A DNA stretch of 64,000 nt from Plantactinospora sp. KBS50 (GTDB taxonomy: Bacteria > Actinomycetota > Actinomycetes > Mycobacteriales > Micromonosporaceae). Shown here piece after piece: positions 36,860-46,734 of the stretch; the first letter of the stretch is position 1, and every line of letters starts with the position of its first letter. Where the stretch lies: NCBI RefSeq assembly GCF_002285795.1, contig NZ_CP022961.1:4840001-4904000 (forward strand). The letters are read 5' to 3'. Both the position numbers and the translations under genes were made by a program. Under the pieces are notes generated by a model. It was given only the letters and a program-made list of their open reading frames with translations, searched no databases and had not been told where the DNA came from.

Positions 36860-37625
36860 CCGCCCGCTGCGCTCCGGCGCCCGGCTGGCGCTCACCACCT
36901 TCACCGTGCTGCCGCTGCCGCCCGGCCCGGTCGACCGGCGGGTGGCCGGGGTGGCGATGCTGCTGGCGCCCGCGGTGGGCGCGCTGCTCGGTGCGGGCGC
37001 CGCGGCGGTGCTCATCGGTTCGGCGGCGGCCGGCGCCCCGCCGCTGGTGGCCGGCGCCCTCACCGTGGCCGCCGGCGCGGCGCTGACCCGCGGTCTGCAC
37101 CTGGACGGCCTCGCCGACACGGCGGACGGGCTCGGCTCCTACCGCACCGGACCGGCCGCGTTGGAGATCATGCGGCGGCCCGACATCGGACCGTTCGGCG
37201 TGGTGGCGCTGGTGCTGGTGCTGCTGATCCAGGCCGGGGCGCTGGCCGCGCTGGCCGACCGGCCGGCCCCGGCCGTCCTTGCCGGAGTGGTGACGGCGGT
37301 GGCGACCGGCCGGCTGGCGGCGGCCTGGGGCTGCCGGCGGGGCGTACCGGCGGCCCGTCCGGACGGGCTGGGTGCGCTGGTGGCCGGCACCGTCGGCGGC
37401 GTGCCGCTGGCGCTGGCCGCGCTGGGCGTGGCGGCGGTCGCGCTGGCCGCGGTGCCACACCGCCCCTGGCAGGGACCACTCGCCGTACTGGTCGCGCTGG
37501 TCTGCGCCGCCGGGCTGCTGCGGCACCTGGTGCGCCGGCTGGGCGGCGTCACCGGGGACGTTCTGGGTGCGCTGCTGGAGGTCGCCTCGACCGTCGTGTA
37601 CCTCGGTCTGGTGCTGACCGCCTGA
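36852..37625 (+). CDS. cobS: cobalamin synthase (adenosylcobinamide-GDP ribazoletransferase)
   Basis: 257 residues of membrane protein. GLHLDGLADTADGLGS is the DGxxDxxDG metal-binding signature; about six hydrophobic helices follow. It joins adenosylcobinamide-GDP to alpha-ribazole (5'-phosphate), the last step of nucleotide-loop assembly. GTG 36852 overlaps the CobU-CobT stop by 8 bp, so the two are translationally coupled. Confidence 0.93.
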   Translation: MADRPLRSGARLALTTFTVLPLPPGPVDRRVAGVAMLLAPAVGALLGAGAAAVLIGSAAAGAPPLVAGALTVAAGAALTRGLHLDGLADTADGLGSYRTGPAALEIMRRPDIGPFGVVALVLVLLIQAGALAALADRPAPAVLAGVVTAVATGRLAAAWGCRRGVPAARPDGLGALVAGTVGGVPLALAALGVAAVALAAVPHRPWQGPLAVLVALVCAAGLLRHLVRRLGGVTGDVLGALLEVASTVVYLGLVLTA

Positions 37626-37682
37626 TGCCTGTCGCCCCGCAGAGGTAGCGTCGGGTGTACGGAACGGCAACCGGGAGCATGC

Positions 37683-38954
37683 ATGACGATTACGGACGAT
37701 TTCCTGCCGGTCCCGGTGCCCGAGTCGCTGACCGCGACGTACCTGGTCCCGGTGCCGGCCCGGCCGGCCGACCCGGCCGCGGCGCTGGCGGCGCTCGCGC
37801 CGCGGCTGGCCGCGCCGATCCGCGACCTGGCCCAGCAGATGCTGGCCGGGCCGCTGCTGACCGTGCAGACCCGGTCGGTGGACGAGTTGCCGCACCTGCC
37901 GCCCGACCTGCTGGCGGCCTTCGGCGCGGCGGACGACCAGCTCAGCCGGCTGTCCGGGGCCACCGAGCTGATGGTGGTGCAGGCGGAGTTCCGGCCCGGC
38001 TGGCCCCCGGCGCACGAGTGGGCGGCCCGGGCCGTGGCGGCGGCGCTGGCCGAGGCGATGGGCGGCGACGTGGTCGACGTGTTCGGGTTCCAGCTGCTGG
38101 ACCCGGCCGCGGCCGTGCGGTCGCTGCCGGACGAGGAGGGCCGGATCCGGCTGGTCGACTGGATCCTGGTGCCATATTCGGACAATCCAGACGGGCTGTG
38201 GTTCACCACCAAGGGTCTGCGCCGGTTCGGCCTGCTGGAGTTGCAGGCCCAGGGCGTACCGGCCGCGCTCACCCGGGCCTGGGCGGCCGTGATGACAGGG
38301 GTGGCCCGGCGGTTGCTGCGCACCTGGACCGACAAGCTCGGCGACCAGGACCTGCCGGCGTTCGTCCAGCTTCCGGTGATGGCGTCGGTGACCAGCCACG
38401 ACATCGCGGTCGCGTACGGCAACCCGGAACGGCACGACGGCAGCGCACCGGCGCGGCTGCGGCTGGAGCTCGACCCGGCCACCGACCCGGAGGCCGAGTC
38501 GTTCCTGTCCCTGCTGCCGCCCGAGGGTCATCCCGGGCCGGCGGGGCGGTACTTCGCCACGGTCTGCGCGACGCTGTTCGGCTCCGAGCGCACCGAGATC
38601 CGGCACACCCGCACCGACGAGGCCATGATCCGGGCCATCGCCACGGCCCGGTCCGGGCTGCCGGGGGTACGCGAGCGGTTCCGCAGCCGCGCGCTTCCCG
38701 AGGGCACCCGGCTGATGGTCAAGTACGGCCTGCCCGGCCCGGACGGACCCGAGTACGTCTGGGCCGAGGTGACCTCCTGGCTGGAGCCGGAACGGATCCT
38801 CGGCACCAGTGCCAGCGACGCGGCCAACGACGACGCGGTACGCGCCGGCCGGCCGGTGGCGGTGAACGCGGTGGACGTCGTGGACTGGGCGCTGCTGCAC
38901 GGCGCCCGGATGGTCGAGGGTGGCTGGACCCAGGCCGTCCTCGACAACGGCTGA
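37683..38954 (+). CDS. DUF2314-containing protein
   Basis: 423 residues. The C-terminal about 110 (GTRLMVKYGLPGPDGPEYVW, then PVAVNAVDVVDWALLHGARM) match DUF2314, a small domain of unknown role. The N-terminal about 300 (VPVPARPADPAAALAALAPRL; FGFQLLDPAAAVRSLPDEEG) I do not recognise beyond soluble alpha/beta composition. GGGAG upstream of ATG 37683 sets the start. It is convergent with gcvT, with a minisatellite in between. Confidence 0.7.
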   Translation: MTITDDFLPVPVPESLTATYLVPVPARPADPAAALAALAPRLAAPIRDLAQQMLAGPLLTVQTRSVDELPHLPPDLLAAFGAADDQLSRLSGATELMVVQAEFRPGWPPAHEWAARAVAAALAEAMGGDVVDVFGFQLLDPAAAVRSLPDEEGRIRLVDWILVPYSDNPDGLWFTTKGLRRFGLLELQAQGVPAALTRAWAAVMTGVARRLLRTWTDKLGDQDLPAFVQLPVMASVTSHDIAVAYGNPERHDGSAPARLRLELDPATDPEAESFLSLLPPEGHPGPAGRYFATVCATLFGSERTEIRHTRTDEAMIRAIATARSGLPGVRERFRSRALPEGTRLMVKYGLPGPDGPEYVWAEVTSWLEPERILGTSASDAANDDAVRAGRPVAVNAVDVVDWALLHGARMVEGGWTQAVLDNG

Positions 38955-39001
38955 CCCGGCGCCGATCCCGGACCCGATTCCGCACGTATCCCCGCGCGGC
39001 C

Positions 39002-39157
39002 GGTCGGTGCGGCGTCCCGGCGCCGCCGGTCAGCGCTGCGTCCCGGCGCCGCCGGTCAGCGCTGCGTCCCGGCGCCGCCGGTCAGCGCTGCGTCCCGGCG
39101 CCGCCGGTCAGCGCTGCGTCCCGGCGCGGGCGGTCAGTGCGGCGTCCCGGCGCGGGC
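39002..39157. repeat. six 26-bp tandem repeats between convergent genes
   Basis: Units begin at 39002, 39028, 39054, 39080, 39106 and 39132; the outer ones carry a few changes. The next bases (GGTCAGCG) begin the end of gcvT, whose stop codon lies in the same sequence context, so the array is probably derived from that junction. Confidence 0.95.
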
Positions 39158-39159
39158 GG

Positions 39160-40260
39160 TCAGCGAACCGACGGCCGAACGAACGGCGGCCGGACCACCC
39201 GCATCGCGCACCGGCGACCCCGCACGTCCACCTCGACCTGGTCGCCCTCGGCCAGCCCGGCCGCCGTCTCCAGCAGCGCCAGCGCGATGCCCACCTTCCG
39301 GGTCGGCGAGAACGTACCGCTGGTGATCCGCCCGACCTCGACGCCGCCGGACAGCACCGCCATGCCGGGTCGCGGGATGGCCCGGTCCACCGCCTCCAGC
39401 CCGCGCAGCGTCCGGCGCGGGCCGGCGGCCTTCTCCGCCAGCAGCGCGTCCCGACCCCAGAAGGCCGGCTTGTCCCAGCCGACCGCCCAGCCCGACCGGG
39501 CCTGCACCGGGGTGATCTCCGGCGAGAGGTCCTGGCCGTGCAGCGGGTAGCCCATCTCGGTACGCAGGGTGTCCCGCGCGCCCAGCCCGCACGGGCGCAG
39601 CCCGAACTCCGTACCGGCCTTCATCAGCGCGTCCCAGACCCCGAGCGCGTCCGCCGCCGGCACGACCAGCTCGTAGCCGTGTTCCCCGGTGTACCCGGTG
39701 CGGCAGACCACCAGCTCGGCCCCGGCCAGGGTGGCCGGGGAGAAGCTCATGTAGCCGTGTCCGGTGGGCAGCCCCAGCCGGTCCAGCAGCGCCGCCGACC
39801 GGGGTCCCTGCACCGCCAGCACCGCGTGCCCGGCGTGCTCGTCGGCGATGGTGATCCCGTCCGGCGCCGCGGCCCGCAGCCGCCGGGCCACCTCGGCCGT
39901 GTTGGCCGCGTTCGGGATCAGGAAGACGTGGTCGTCGCCGTACAGGTAGGCGATGATGTCGTCGATCACCCCGCCGGTTCCGGCGTCGCAGCAGAGCGTG
40001 TACTGGGCCTGGCCGGGGCCGATCCGGCGCAGGTCGTTGCTGAGGCAGGCGTTCACGAACCCGGCCGCGCCGGCGCCGCTGACCCGGATCTTGCCCAGGT
40101 GGGACACGTCGAAGACGCCCACCTCGGTGCGCACCGCCGCGTGTTCCCTGAGCACCCCGCCGCCGGCGTACTCCAGCGGCATGGTCCAGCCGCCGAAGGG
40201 GGCGAACTTGGCGCCGAGGTCGACGTGCCGCTCGTGCAGCGGTGATCGCGCGTCCGTCAT
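39160..40260 (-). CDS. gcvT: glycine cleavage system T protein (aminomethyltransferase)
   Basis: 366 residues. It transfers the aminomethyl group from lipoylated H protein to tetrahydrofolate. [21 protein letters not shown] is the family start, [13 protein letters not shown] and [12 protein letters not shown] (Tyr/Glu of the folate site) and [18 protein letters not shown] (catalytic Asp) are present. ATG 40260 is chosen because homology begins there; upstream codons are Arg/Leu-rich filler. gcvH and gcvP are not in the window. Position matches M. tuberculosis Rv2211c. Confidence 0.95.
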   Translation of the reverse strand: MTDARSPLHERHVDLGAKFAPFGGWTMPLEYAGGGVLREHAAVRTEVGVFDVSHLGKIRVSGAGAAGFVNACLSNDLRRIGPGQAQYTLCCDAGTGGVIDDIIAYLYGDDHVFLIPNAANTAEVARRLRAAAPDGITIADEHAGHAVLAVQGPRSAALLDRLGLPTGHGYMSFSPATLAGAELVVCRTGYTGEHGYELVVPAADALGVWDALMKAGTEFGLRPCGLGARDTLRTEMGYPLHGQDLSPEITPVQARSGWAVGWDKPAFWGRDALLAEKAAGPRRTLRGLEAVDRAIPRPGMAVLSGGVEVGRITSGTFSPTRKVGIALALLETAAGLAEGDQVEVDVRGRRCAMRVVRPPFVRPSVR

Positions 40261-40414
40261 GACCAGCAACCTACCCGGGTCCGCCGCCGCGGCGAGGCGC
40301 AGGTGACGGGCGGCGGGACAGCCGTCCGGGGCGGCAGGTAGGTTCGCCGGTGAGAACGTCCGTCGCCGGCCGCCCACGAGGGGACCGGCCAGCCCACAGT
40401 CCCGGAGCCGCCGA

Positions 40415-41986
40415 GTGACCCCGCCCAGCCCCAACCTCAGCCTGGTCGACACAGATCCCGCAGAACTCGCCGTCGACGCCGTCGTCATCGGCGTACACAG
40501 TCAGCCGGAGCCGCCGGCGGACGCCGCCGGTCCGGCCGCGACGCTGCTGCTGGCCACCGGCGCCGAGGCCGTGGCCGCCGCCTTCGACGGCAGGCTGACC
40601 GAGACGCTGGCGCTGCTCGGCGCGACCGGCGCGCCCGGCGAGGTGATCAAGCTGGCGACGCTGGGCACGGTGACCGCGCCGGTGGTCGTCGCCGTCGGCC
40701 TCGGGCCGGAGCCGAGCGGTGCCGCTCCGGCGCCGGAGACGCTGCGCCGGGCCGCCGGGGCGGCGATCCGGGCGCTGGCCGGGGCGCAGCGGGTGGCGCT
40801 GGCCCTGCCGGTGCCGGACGACACCGACGCCACGGCGGTGCTGCGGGCGCTGGCCGAGGGGGCGCTGCTGGGCGGCTACCGGTTCGCCGGCTACAAGACC
40901 CGGCCGCAGCCGGCCCGCCGGGAGCCGGTGGCCGAGGTCGCGATCTGCGTGCCGGACGCCGCGGACCCGGCGGCCGGCGCCGAGGTGCTCCGGGCCCGGG
41001 CGGTGACCCGGGCGGTGCGGCTGACCCGGGACTGGGTGAACACGGCCCCCAACGAGCTGCGCCCGCCGGCGTTCGCCGACGCGGTCACCGAGGCGGCCCG
41101 GGCCGCCGGCCTCACCGTCGAGGTGCTGGACGAGAAGGCCCTGGCCGAGGGCGGGTACGGCGGCATCCTGGCCGTCGGGCAGGGTTCCACGGCCCCGCCC
41201 CGGCTGGTGAAGCTGTCGTACCGGCCGGCCGACGGCGGCAGCGGCAAGCAGGTCGCGCTGGTGGGCAAGGGCATCACCTTCGACTCCGGCGGCGTCTCCA
41301 TCAAGCCGGCGCAGGGCATGTGGGAGATGAAGTCCGACATGGCCGGCGCGGCCGCGGTGGGTGGCGCGATGCTGGCCATCGCCGAGCTGGCGCCGTCGGT
41401 GGCGGTGGACGGCTACCTGTCGATGGCCGAGAACATGCCCTCGGGCGGTTCCTACCGGCCGGGTGACGTGATCACCATGTACGGCGGGAAGCGGGTCGAG
41501 GTGCTCAACACCGACGCCGAGGGCCGGATGGTGCTGGCCGACGCGATCGTGCGGGCCTGCGAGGACGGCTGCGACTACCTGCTGGAGACCTCGACGCTGA
41601 CCGGCGGTCAGGTGATCTCGCTGGGCAAGCGGGTGGCCGGGGTGATGGGCACCGCCGAGCTGTGCGAGCGGGTCCGTACCGCGGGCGACGCCGTCGGGGA
41701 GCCGGCCTGGCCGATGCCGCTGCCCGACGACGTCCGCAAGGGGATGGACTCGGACATCGCCGACATCTCACAGGTGAACGCCGGGATGGACCGGGCCGGG
41801 CACATGTTGCAGGGCGGGACCTTCCTGCGGGAGTTCGTGGCCGACGGGGTGCCGTGGGCGCACATCGACGTGGCGGGTCCGGCGTACCACAGCGGCGAGC
41901 CGACCGGCCACTGGACCAAGGGCGGCACCGGGGTGCCGGTGCGGACCCTGGTGGAGCTGGTCGAGGACATCGCCGCAAACGGCTGA
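40415..41986 (+). CDS. pepA: leucyl aminopeptidase, M17 family
   Basis: 523 residues. The M17 signature [13 protein letters not shown] holds metal-binding Asp and Glu. Other ligands are in [14 protein letters not shown] and SDMAGAAAV. The N-terminal macro-like domain has reduced similarity, as usual. It removes N-terminal residues, mainly Leu, with two metal ions. TAGGTT at about 40338 is a possible -10. In M. tuberculosis pepB (Rv2213) sits in the same neighbourhood. Confidence 0.95.
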   Translation: MTPPSPNLSLVDTDPAELAVDAVVIGVHSQPEPPADAAGPAATLLLATGAEAVAAAFDGRLTETLALLGATGAPGEVIKLATLGTVTAPVVVAVGLGPEPSGAAPAPETLRRAAGAAIRALAGAQRVALALPVPDDTDATAVLRALAEGALLGGYRFAGYKTRPQPARREPVAEVAICVPDAADPAAGAEVLRARAVTRAVRLTRDWVNTAPNELRPPAFADAVTEAARAAGLTVEVLDEKALAEGGYGGILAVGQGSTAPPRLVKLSYRPADGGSGKQVALVGKGITFDSGGVSIKPAQGMWEMKSDMAGAAAVGGAMLAIAELAPSVAVDGYLSMAENMPSGGSYRPGDVITMYGGKRVEVLNTDAEGRMVLADAIVRACEDGCDYLLETSTLTGGQVISLGKRVAGVMGTAELCERVRTAGDAVGEPAWPMPLPDDVRKGMDSDIADISQVNAGMDRAGHMLQGGTFLREFVADGVPWAHIDVAGPAYHSGEPTGHWTKGGTGVPVRTLVELVEDIAANG

Positions 41987-42153
41987 CCGGCGGCGGAGCC
42001 GCCCGAGCACCGCGGCCCCGGCCCGGCGGAGCATCCGCCGGGCCGGCCGGCCCGGGGCGGTGTCGCCGGGGTGGATCGGCCGGGACGGCACTCGGCCCGG
42101 GGTGATCGGGGTGGATCGGCCGGGCCGGGACGGTCGGCCCGGGGTGGTCGGGG
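41987..42153. other. intergenic GC-rich region with direct repeats
   Basis: Several copies of GGTGGATCGGCCGGG- and CGGCCCGGGGT-like direct repeats between two convergent genes. I see no gene or clear promoter. Confidence 0.5.
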
Positions 42154-42483
42154 TCAGTCCCGGGGTGGGCGCAGCCGGCGGCGGGCGTTGTAGTCGCGCA
42201 TCCGCTGGGGATAGCCGACCAGCCGGACGTCGTACACCGGGATGGCCAGCCGGTGGGCGAACCGGCGGGCGCCGTCGGGGCCGTCGATGCGCCGCCGGGT
42301 CCATTCGCCGTCGGCGGCGATCAGGATCACGGTGGTCTCGGTCACGGTGGTACGGGGTTCGACGAACGCCTCGACACCGCGTCGGGATCGGACGAAGCGC
42401 TCCAGATGGTCCAGGTCCTCGCTGCGGGCGGGCGGATCGCCCACCGCGCCGATCGGCCGCCGACGCCGTCGGAACCAGGCCAC
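42154..42483 (-). CDS. conserved actinobacterial hypothetical protein
   Basis: 109 residues: basic start (AWFRRRRRPIG), ARSEDLDHLERFVRSRRGVEAFVEP, then TVILIAADGEWTRRRIDG, and a basic end MRDYNARRRLRPPRD. I know this as a short conserved protein often beside lpd/pepA genes in actinobacteria, with no assigned role. GTG 42483 has GAGGGGAAG about 6 nt upstream. An upstream start would add about 18 low-complexity residues. Confidence 0.7.
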   Translation of the reverse strand: MAWFRRRRRPIGAVGDPPARSEDLDHLERFVRSRRGVEAFVEPRTTVTETTVILIAADGEWTRRRIDGPDGARRFAHRLAIPVYDVRLVGYPQRMRDYNARRRLRPPRD

Positions 42484-42672
42484 CGCAACTTCCCCTCCCC
42501 GAGGCGACAGCGCCGGATTTCCCGGCGATTTCGGCAAGCCTACGTGCCGGGAACGTGTCCTTGGGCACCTCGTTCAGCGCAGCGGGGGGACAAGTGACAA
42601 GATGACCGAGGCGACTGTGTCCATTTACCTGGCACGACCCTCGTAGCAGCGACGCGACCTGGGAGAGAAACT

Positions 42673-44060
42673 GTGACCGAGCCGAATGAGGCAACCTTCG
42701 ACGTCGTGATCCTCGGAGGTGGCAGCGGCGGCTACGCGGCGGCCCTGCGCGCCGCGCAACTGGACCTGTCCGTTGCGTTGATCGAGAAGGCCGAGCTGGG
42801 CGGCACCTGCCTGCACCGCGGCTGCATCCCGACCAAGGCCCTGCTGCACGCCGCCGAGGTGGCCGACCAGACCCGCGAGTCGGAGCAGTTCGGCGTGAAG
42901 GCCGAGCTGGTCGGCATCGACATGGGCGGCGTCAACTCCTACAAGGACGGCGTCGTCGGCCGCCTCTACAAGGGGCTTCAGGGGCTGGTCAAGGCCGCCA
43001 AGGTCACCTTCGTGGCCGGCGAGGGCCGGCTGGTGGCCCCGAACGCGGTCGAGGTGGACGGCAAGCGCTACACCGGACGCAACATCATCCTGGCCACCGG
43101 GTCGTACTCGCGCACCCTGCCCGGCCTGGAGATCGACGGCCAGCGGGTGATCACCAGCGAGCAGGCGCTCAAGCTGGACCGGGTGCCCTCGTCGGTGGTC
43201 GTGCTGGGCGGCGGCGTGATCGGCGTGGAGTTCGCGAGCGTGTGGCGGTCCTTCGGCGCCGACGTGACGATCATCGAGGCGCTCCCCCGCCTGGTGGCGG
43301 CCGAGGACGAGGAGTCGTCCAAGGCGCTGGAGCGGGCGTTCCGCAAGCGGAAGATCGACTTCAAGGTCGGGAAGCGGTTCGAGAAGGTCGAGCACACCGA
43401 CAACGGGGTCCGGGTGACCATCGCCGGCGGCGAGACCGTCGAGGCCGAGCTGATGCTGGTCGCCGTCGGGCGCGGCCCGAGCACCGCCAACCTCGGGTAC
43501 GAGGAGCAGGGCATCCGGATGGACCGCGGCTTCGTGCTGACCGACGAGCGGCTGCGGACCAACGTCCAGAACGTCTACGCGGTCGGCGACATCGTGCCCG
43601 GCCTCCAGCTCGCGCACCGCGGATTCCAGCAGGGGATCTTCGTGGCCGAGGAGATCGCCGGGCGCAACCCGGCGGTGATCGACGAGAACGGCATCCCCCG
43701 GGTGACGTACTCGGACCCGGAGCTGGCGTCGGTGGGGCTCACCGAGGCCAAGGCCAAGGAGCAGTACGGCGCCGACAAGATCAGCACGTACAACTACAAC
43801 CTCGGGGCAACGGCAAGAGCCAGATCCTCAAGACCAACGGCTTCGTGAAGCTGGTCCGGCTCAACGACGGTCCGGTGGTCGGCATCCACCTGGTCGGCGC
43901 CCGCGTCGGCGAGCTGGTCGGCGAGGCACAGTTGATCTTCAACTGGGAGGCGTACCCCGCCGAGGTCGCGCAGCTCGTGCATGCTCACCCCACCCAGGGC
44001 GAGGCGCTCGGCGAGGCTCACCTCGCGTTGGCCGGCAAGCCGCTGCACGCGCACGCCTGA
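42673..44060 (+). CDS. lpdA: dihydrolipoamide dehydrogenase (E3), frameshifted
   Basis: FAD flavoprotein that re-oxidises dihydrolipoyl groups with NAD. FAD loop [17 protein letters not shown], redox disulfide [22 protein letters not shown] loop [14 protein letters not shown] and C-terminal [14 protein letters not shown] with the catalytic His are all present. One G is missing in the GGGG run at 43804-43807; restoring it gives [15 protein letters not shown] and 462 residues, the normal size. The acyltransferase gene follows 67 bp downstream. GGGAGAGAAACT sets the GTG start at 42673. Confidence 0.95.
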
Positions 44061-44127
44061 GAACTATCCGCGCCGCCCGCCGGTCCGCGGGCCAGGATCG
44101 CACGACGCGACGAAGGAGTCTGGAGAG

Positions 44128-46023
44128 ATGCCGGTATCGGTCACCATGCCCCGGCTGGGTGAGAGCGTGACGGAGGGGACCATCACGCGCTGGCTCAAGC
44201 AGGAGGGCGACCGGGTCGAGGTCGACGAGCCGCTGCTCGAGGTCTCGACCGACAAGGTCGACACGGAGATCCCCTCCCCGGCGGCCGGCGTGCTCAGCCG
44301 GATCGTGGTGAGCGAGGACGAGACCGCCGAGGTGGGCAGCGAACTCGCGGTGATCGCCGGCGAGGACGAGGCCGGCGGCGACGCGGCCGGCGGTGGCCAG
44401 GACGGCGGCGCACAGCAGCCGGAGCCGGAGCCGGAGCCGGAGCAGCCGGCCGCGGCGGCCGCACCGGAGCCGCAGGCCGCGGCCGATGACGCCCCGGCGC
44501 CGCAGGCCGGCGCCGAGCCGGGCGGTCCCACCGGCGGCGACGCCGGCGGCCAGCGGACCTCGGTCACGCTGCCGGCGCTGGGCGAGAGCGTGACCGAGGG
44601 TACGGTCACCCGCTGGCTCAAGCAGGTCGGCGACACCGTGGAGGCGGACGAACCGCTGCTGGAGGTCTCCACCGACAAGGTCGACACCGAGATTCCCTCC
44701 CCGGCGGCCGGCACGCTGCTGGAGATCAAGGTCAACGAGGACGAGACCGCGGACGTCGGCGCCGAACTGGCCGTGATCGGCGCGGCCGGCAGCGCGCCGG
44801 CGGCCGCCCCGTCGACCGAGCAGCCCACCCCGGAGCGGGGCACCGAGCCGCCGACGGCGACCCCGAAGCAGGAGGCGCCGAAGCAGGAGGCCGCCGGTGG
44901 TCAGCCGGTGGCGGAGCCGACGCCGGGATCGTCGTACTCGGAGCCGGCACCGCAGACCGAGACCGCCCAGCAGCCGGTCCGGACCGAGCAGGCGGCCCAG
45001 CCGCCGGCGCCGAGCGCGGGCGCCGAACGTCCGGCCCCGGCGAACGGCGACGTGGACGGCTCCGGCTACGTCACGCCGCTGGTCCGCAAGCTGGCCGGCG
45101 AGCACGGGGTGGACCTGAGCCGGCTCACCGGCACCGGGGTGGGTGGCCGGATCCGCAAGCAGGACGTGCTGGCCGCGGCCGAGCAGGCCAAGGCCGCGGC
45201 GGCCAAGCCTGCACCGCAGCCGGCGGCGGCCGCTCCGGCCGGCGGCGCACGGGCCGGCGCACCGGCCGCGCCGGCGGCCCGGCCGCAGCCCAGCCCGAAG
45301 CGCGGCAGCACCGAGAAGATGCCGCGGATCCGGGCCACCATCGCCAAGCGGATGCAGCAGTCGCTGCACGAGATGGCCCAGTTGACCACCGTGATCGAGG
45401 TGGACGTCACCCGGATCGCCAAGCTGCGGGCGCAGGCCAAGGACGCGTTCCTGCAGCGGCACGGGGTGAAGCTGTCGTTCCTGCCGTTCTTCGCCGTGGC
45501 CGCGGTCGAGGCGTTGCAGACCTACCCGGTGGTCAACGCGAGCATGGACCTCGACGCCGGCACGATCACCTACCCGGGCGCCGAGCACCTGGGCATCGCG
45601 GTGGACACCGAGCGCGGCCTCATGGTGCCGGTGATCCACGACGCCGGTGACCTCAACCTGGGCGGCGTCGCCAAGCGGATCGCCGACCTGGCCGACCGCA
45701 CCCGGACCAACAAGATCAGCCCGGACGAGCTGGCCGGGGCGACGTTCACGCTGACCAACACCGGCAGCCGGGGCGCCCTGTTCGACACCCCGATCGTGCC
45801 GTCGCCGCAGTCGGCGATGCTCGGCACGGGCGCGGTCGTCAAGCGGCCGGTCGTGGTCAACGACCCCGATCTCGGCGAGGTCGTCGCGGTCCGCTCGATG
45901 GTCTACCTGGCCCTGTCCTACGACCACCGGCTGATCGACGGCGCGGACGCCGCCCGGTTCCTGGTGGCCGTCAAGGAGCGGCTGGAGGCCGGCAACTTCG
46001 AGGCGGAGCTGGGCCTGGCCTGA
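44128..46023 (+). CDS. sucB: 2-oxoacid dehydrogenase E2 component with two lipoyl domains
   Basis: 631 residues. Two lipoyl domains (lipoyl Lys in [14 protein letters not shown]) at about residues 1-75 and 145-220 are joined by Ala/Pro/Glu linkers. An E3-binding domain ([20 protein letters not shown]) is near residue 312. The catalytic acyltransferase ends with [17 protein letters not shown] (DHRxxDG). In M. tuberculosis the equivalent DlaT (Rv2215) serves pyruvate dehydrogenase and also the peroxynitrite reductase system. GAAGGAGTCTGGAG precedes ATG 44128. Confidence 0.95.
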   Translation: MPVSVTMPRLGESVTEGTITRWLKQEGDRVEVDEPLLEVSTDKVDTEIPSPAAGVLSRIVVSEDETAEVGSELAVIAGEDEAGGDAAGGGQDGGAQQPEPEPEPEQPAAAAAPEPQAAADDAPAPQAGAEPGGPTGGDAGGQRTSVTLPALGESVTEGTVTRWLKQVGDTVEADEPLLEVSTDKVDTEIPSPAAGTLLEIKVNEDETADVGAELAVIGAAGSAPAAAPSTEQPTPERGTEPPTATPKQEAPKQEAAGGQPVAEPTPGSSYSEPAPQTETAQQPVRTEQAAQPPAPSAGAERPAPANGDVDGSGYVTPLVRKLAGEHGVDLSRLTGTGVGGRIRKQDVLAAAEQAKAAAAKPAPQPAAAAPAGGARAGAPAAPAARPQPSPKRGSTEKMPRIRATIAKRMQQSLHEMAQLTTVIEVDVTRIAKLRAQAKDAFLQRHGVKLSFLPFFAVAAVEALQTYPVVNASMDLDAGTITYPGAEHLGIAVDTERGLMVPVIHDAGDLNLGGVAKRIADLADRTRTNKISPDELAGATFTLTNTGSRGALFDTPIVPSPQSAMLGTGAVVKRPVVVNDPDLGEVVAVRSMVYLALSYDHRLIDGADAARFLVAVKERLEAGNFEAELGLA

Positions 46024-46037
46024 TCCGCACGATCAAC

Positions 46038-46075
46038 GCCAAGGCGCCCGGTCCGATCGGACCGGGCGCCTTGGC
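46038..46075 (+). terminator. perfect 18-bp hairpin after the E2 gene
   Basis: Arms GCCAAGGCGCCCGGTCCG and exact complement with a 2-nt loop, 15 nt after the stop codon. It also abuts the stop of the minus-strand small gene at 46077, so it may work both ways. No T tract. Confidence 0.85.
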
Positions 46076-46076
46076 A

Positions 46077-46358
46077 TCACCGGGGACGGCCGCCGGCGGG
46101 TACCCATGGGTCGTGTCGGACGGCCGTGAGCCGGTCCCGGCGGACCACCCGGAAGAAGCGCGCATACAGGTCGGTGACGGGCCGGTCGGGCAGCTCGCGT
46201 ACGGCGTCGATGAACAGCGCCGCCAGATACACCGCGACCGCCCGGCGGTCCGGTTCGGCCGCGAGCATCTCGCGGGCAGCCTGGCACGGGTAGTCCTCGC
46301 CGCACTCGGCGCACGCCCAGCCCGGCGCCGGCAGGTGCGCTACGCGCGCGACGCTCAC
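46077..46358 (-). CDS. small Cys-containing protein (second of a pair)
   Basis: 93 residues: VARVAHLPAPGWACAECGED, YPCQAAREMLAAEPDRRAVA, then VYLAALFIDAVRELPD and a basic tail. Three Cys in CAEC...C suggest a metal or redox site. Similar short proteins occur near XRE/DUF397 genes in Micromonosporaceae as I recall, sometimes loosely named flavin reductase, but there is no flavin motif here. GTG 46358 overlaps the stop of the preceding gene (GTGA), so the two are coupled. Confidence 0.65.
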   Translation of the reverse strand: MSVARVAHLPAPGWACAECGEDYPCQAAREMLAAEPDRRAVAVYLAALFIDAVRELPDRPVTDLYARFFRVVRRDRLTAVRHDPWVPAGGRPR

Positions 46359-46534
46359 GATCGGCCCCGGTTCCAGACGCACAACCTGCACGCCAGTGGA
46401 AAGACCTCGGTCGCGTCCGTCGCCCAACCCGGCAACGACTGGGCCGACGTGCGAGCGTCCAGGCAGCCCCGCCGAAAACGCCACGGCAGGCCGCAGACGC
46501 ACCGCCGGGAGAACAGGTGTCGCCGTCGATGCAT
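46355..46534 (-). CDS. small Cys/Arg-rich protein (first of a pair)
   Basis: 59 residues: MHRRRHLFSRRCVCGLPWRF, RRGCLDARTSAQSL, and ACRLCVWNRGRS. The CxC, C and CxxC spacing points to zinc binding. ATG 46534 is preceded by AGAGGAGGGG. It is too short for most gene finders. It is transcribed away from the XRE regulator gene, with about 200 bp between them. Confidence 0.6.
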   Translation of the reverse strand: MHRRRHLFSRRCVCGLPWRFRRGCLDARTSAQSLPGWATDATEVFPLACRLCVWNRGRS

Positions 46535-46734
46535 GATCCGTGTCCCCTCCTCTGGTCGTGGCGGGCCAGCCCTCGCCCGGAAAGCTGGCCCGTCGGCAGG
46601 GCCCACCCCCTTCCGGATCCGTTGCCGCGAATCCGGGCGATCCCGCCTGACCCGAGCGTTTCAGCGGTGGCAGGACGCTCACACTGCGCTACGGTGTGTC
46701 CCTGATCCATTCCAGACGTTCGATGGGAGCGCTC

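Noticed and set aside
39002-39157. Possible CRISPR array
   Set aside because: The 26-bp units are directly adjacent with no spacers, and no cas genes are present.
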